Source: Deltaproteobacteria bacterium
GTDB lineage: Bacteria; Desulfobacterota; Desulfobacteria; Desulfobacterales; UBA11574
Direction: 5' to 3'
NCBI GenBank assembly: GCA_019314155.1
Contig: JAFCZV010000035.1
Span: forward strand, 1-15,713
DNA length: 15,713 nucleotides
In this document: one piece after another, positions 13,051 through 15,713 of the stretch
Numbering within the stretch: position 1 is the first letter of the stretch
Layout of the letters: each line of letters starts with the position of its first letter
The notes under the pieces: generated by a model
What the model was told of the DNA's origin: nothing
Databases searched by the model: none
What the model saw: only the letters and a program-made list of their open reading frames with translations
Program-made: the position numbers and the translations under genes

Positions 13051-15713
13051 TATAATACGATTTTAGAGCTATTATTCAATAAAGGGAGAAATATTTCCGT
13101 TGCGATGTTCTCAAAAACCTCATCCAAAGGATCGATCTTGCCGAAACAACGCTCAAAATATGGATCTTCTGATTCCCCTCGGGTAAAATCACTCCCATCC
13201 CATTTTTTTCGTGCGGCATGTAGTGCCGCCTGTTTCGTCCGGTTCATCACGTGTATCTGACGAACATATTCGAACGACGATTCGGGGAAAAAATGCAGAG
13301 GCTCCGACATTCCTTTCCAGTAGAACCTAAGAAGATCACTTATCCGATCCGTGGCATCTGGAACCGGCTTAAATTCCCAAGCGGCATCTTTTCCCAACAC
13401 AAGGCTCTGATCCGGATTATTCACTTCATCTAAAGCATAAAGTACAAGATGATAAATCCATGTATTTATGAGATGTTTAGGTTTTATTTTTGCATATCGA
13501 ATTTGGATCAGTCCCTGTCCAAAAAAATCATAAATGCGACCGCTTATGCTAAACCCTGCTATATTGAGTTCAAACCCTATATCATCTAAACGTTTGCTTT
13601 TGATATGGCCATCAATCTTTCTGACAAAATCTTCCGCATCCAGACTCCGGTCATTGAAAACAAATTCGCCCACTTTTCCATGGGGAAGCTGCCCGGATGC
13701 TTTTTTCACAGGGAAATAATCTTTTAAATTCAATCCCGACATTTTTTTTGCCGCAAGTTCTTGATCGATCATATATTTTTCCAAATGATCTAAATTGAAA
13801 TTTTCTCTTTCATCGGCAACGGCGTCTGGATCACGAAAATATACGCCCAAACGTTTTTCTAAAAGAAACTTGCTTGGATTGCCGAAAAAAGTGCATAAGT
13901 CTTTAATGTCGAGATTCTTTCGCTCACTGGAAAGTTCTGGCAGTTTGGCGGCAATCAACGGGAAAGTTTCTTTTCGGTCATGCAATCTTAAAGCAGCTGA
14001 AAAATTCTCTTGAGAATAACTGAACAGCTTGCTGTCAGGTTTAAAATATTCGGGGGAAAAGGCTTGAAGCCGATGAAGGGTTACGATCTGATCTTCTAAA
14101 AGACCGAATCCGTCTTTGATATAATCAATGAGTTCACTGACAAGAACCGATGGCGGAATCCGAGTATTATCCTGAATGCTCTGCCCCACATAGCTGACAT
14201 ACAACCTTTTTCTGGCTGATAGAAGCGCCTCCAGAAAAAGATACTTGTCGTCATTTCTTCGTATACGATCGCCAATTCTGGGATTTTTGACCATTAGATC
14301 GAACCCCAGGGTTTGGGTCTTACGCGGGAAAGCATCGCTGTTCATCCCCACGAGACAAACGACTTTAAAAGGGATGCTTCTCATGGGGAGCATGGCGCAA
14401 AATGTCACGCCGCCTGAAATAAATCTGCTGCGAAATTGCTCGTGTTCAAGACATCGTTCCAAATAGGACCTGACAACCTCAATTTCCACCAGCGCATCAA
14501 AACCCGAAGATGCTTCTTTTTTGGACATGTCATCCAAAATACCGCTTAGAATCTCTATGTCCCGTTCGGAATCCTCATCCGGAGAAAAAAACTGCGTAAT
14601 AATTTCATCGAAAAATATATGCCAGCCGCTGAATGTTCGGGCCTTATCCAAAGATTGTACGCATGCGAAAACACTGTTCAAGAATTTAATTAATTTTCCT
14701 AAAGTTTTAACTTCACCCCCTTCAATGTGGTCATACGGAAGGATTCCGGAGAATGTTTTGCGGTCATAACCCGGCATGGCATATCCCAAAAGGAGTCTAT
14801 CGATTCCGGCTTTCCATGTATTTTCAGAAAACCCGGGCAGTCCCTTCTCTTGGCGGTATTCTGCATCGATCCCCCAACGAATATTGGTTTCTTTAATCCA
14901 GCGTTCTGCGATTTCGATTTCCGATTCAGACATACCGAAAGTTTCTCTTATTTCCCTTATTTCCATCAAAGCCATAACAGAGGTTACACCCAGCCGACTG
15001 TTTTTGAGATCGAGCATGGACATTAACCCGTCGATAATACGACTCTGTTTTATGATATTCCGATCGGCTATGCTGAAAGGAATCCGAAGTCTTTCATCGG
15101 TCTGCGCATCGAACACAGCCTGAATAAACGGTGCATACAATTCGATATCGGGTGTCATGACCACGATGTCTTTGGGCAAAAGTTCCGGATCTTCTTCAAA
15201 CATGGCCAGGAGGTTGTCGTGAAGGATCTCGATCTCCCGCATGGGACTGTGACAGGAATGAATATGAATCGAGCCATCAAAATCGTGAAGTGGCAAAGAA
15301 TATAGGTCATTTTCAGGGTCGGGGGTATTTTGGGGTCGGAAACACGTTCTGTTCTTTAAATTTAAAATATCCGACTGGATCTTCGAAAGGAGGGTCTGGC
15401 CGTGATTATCCTCGAACAATTCGTATGTCTGGCAATCCAGTCCGCTGATCATTGAAAAAAAATTCCGGCCCAATGCGCCCATGGAAGCCAGGAGCCGATT
15501 TCCCGCTTCCAGGTAAAGATTTTGGGTAATATCATCGGATTGGACATTCCGCTTTCTGATCTTTATCGTCTCCTGGTCGGAAACAATATCCGCCCAGTAC
15601 TCTCTGCACGGGTTCATCAAAAAAAGATTCACCTGAGAAAGCCTTGATATTTCAACGAACGCTTCTATATGAAACGGGGGTAAATAGGATATTCCGAATA
15701 GGGATACCCGGCC
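13050..15713 (-). CDS. recC: Exodeoxyribonuclease V gamma subunit RecC, N-terminus outside the window
   Basis: The open frame enters at the window edge and 887 residues are visible. It opens with 'GRVSLFGISYLPPFHIE' and 'VNLFLMNPCREYW', a RecC landmark. Other family marks are 'DIVVMTPDIELYAPFIQAVF', 'IPFSIADRN' and 'GGVTFCAMLPMRSIPFKVVCLVGMNSDAFPR' split by short variable parts (visible residues about 434-462). The C-terminal region is of the degenerate nuclease-like fold. RecC holds the RecBCD complex together, splits the duplex and scans for Chi. In E. coli it has 1122 residues, so roughly 200 or more are probably missing upstream. An internal GTG at 15632 is not the start because homology continues upstream. 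The stop overlaps the transglutaminase start by one base. recB and recD are not downstream. Confidence 0.92.
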   Translation of the reverse strand, partial: GRVSLFGISYLPPFHIEAFVEISRLSQVNLFLMNPCREYWADIVSDQETIKIRKRNVQSDDITQNLYLEAGNRLLASMGALGRNFFSMISGLDCQTYELFEDNHGQTLLSKIQSDILNLKNRTCFRPQNTPDPENDLYSLPLHDFDGSIHIHSCHSPMREIEILHDNLLAMFEEDPELLPKDIVVMTPDIELYAPFIQAVFDAQTDERLRIPFSIADRNIIKQSRIIDGLMSMLDLKNSRLGVTSVMALMEIREIRETFGMSESEIEIAERWIKETNIRWGIDAEYRQEKGLPGFSENTWKAGIDRLLLGYAMPGYDRKTFSGILPYDHIEGGEVKTLGKLIKFLNSVFACVQSLDKARTFSGWHIFFDEIITQFFSPDEDSERDIEILSGILDDMSKKEASSGFDALVEIEVVRSYLERCLEHEQFRSRFISGGVTFCAMLPMRSIPFKVVCLVGMNSDAFPRKTQTLGFDLMVKNPRIGDRIRRNDDKYLFLEALLSARKRLYVSYVGQSIQDNTRIPPSVLVSELIDYIKDGFGLLEDQIVTLHRLQAFSPEYFKPDSKLFSYSQENFSAALRLHDRKETFPLIAAKLPELSSERKNLDIKDLCTFFGNPSKFLLEKRLGVYFRDPDAVADERENFNLDHLEKYMIDQELAAKKMSGLNLKDYFPVKKASGQLPHGKVGEFVFNDRSLDAEDFVRKIDGHIKSKRLDDIGFELNIAGFSISGRIYDFFGQGLIQIRYAKIKPKHLINTWIYHLVLYALDEVNNPDQSLVLGKDAAWEFKPVPDATDRISDLLRFYWKGMSEPLHFFPESSFEYVRQIHVMNRTKQAALHAARKKWDGSDFTRGESEDPYFERCFGKIDPLDEVFENIATEIFLPLLNNSSKIVL

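Noticed and set aside
15630..15632. GTG as the start of RecC
   Set aside because: The frame stays open to the window edge and the extra residues (GRVSLFGISYLPPFHIE) are clearly RecC, so the gene continues beyond the window.

Overview
The window is a moderate-GC bacterial chromosome segment in which every convincing gene lies on the minus strand. The protein set and its style suggest Desulfobacterota (former Deltaproteobacteria), most likely a Desulfobacterales-type sulfate reducer. The clues are a short archaeal-type Psd next to a long-tailed PssA, a LeuB of the 'ENTEGLYAG' type, a short TtcA-like protein next to FolE2, and a transglutaminase/ABC-exporter cluster. This placement is inference from protein flavour, not from a search.

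Read in the direction of transcription (high to low coordinates), there are three blocks. Block 1 (15713-9207) starts inside recC and continues with a membrane-anchored transglutaminase-like protein, an ABC ATPase and an ABC-2-type permease. All junctions overlap (TAATG, ATGA, ATGA), so the four genes look like one transcript. Block 2 (8751-5667) is lon followed after one base by tsaB, with a clear sigma70-type promoter upstream of lon. Block 3 (5190-1) is psd, pssA, leuB, asd, greA, rpoZ, a ttcA-like gene and the 5' part of folE2, which runs off the window. It is tightly packed behind a TTGACA promoter. It joins phospholipid synthesis (Psd/PssA), amino-acid biosynthesis (LeuB/Asd), transcription accessory factors (GreA/omega) and tRNA/pterin metabolism (TtcA-like/FolE2).

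The two gaps between blocks each hold a long, gene-free imperfect palindrome. The 216-bp one at 8975-9190 is flanked by an exact 6-bp direct repeat, as expected of a miniature inverted-repeat transposable element (MITE). Removing the element and one repeat copy in silico restores a 37-codon open frame just after the ABC permease. The 180-bp one at 5506-5685 is symmetric about 5595.5, and its edge supplies the last five codons and the stop codon of tsaB.

Other points of interest are apparent in-frame internal shortening of the TtcA-like protein and the ABC ATPase, an NADP-type Lys-Tyr pair in the LeuB cofactor loop, and the translational coupling of recC to a transglutaminase/ABC exporter module. 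I see no tRNA, rRNA, CRISPR array, phage gene or full-length insertion sequence.
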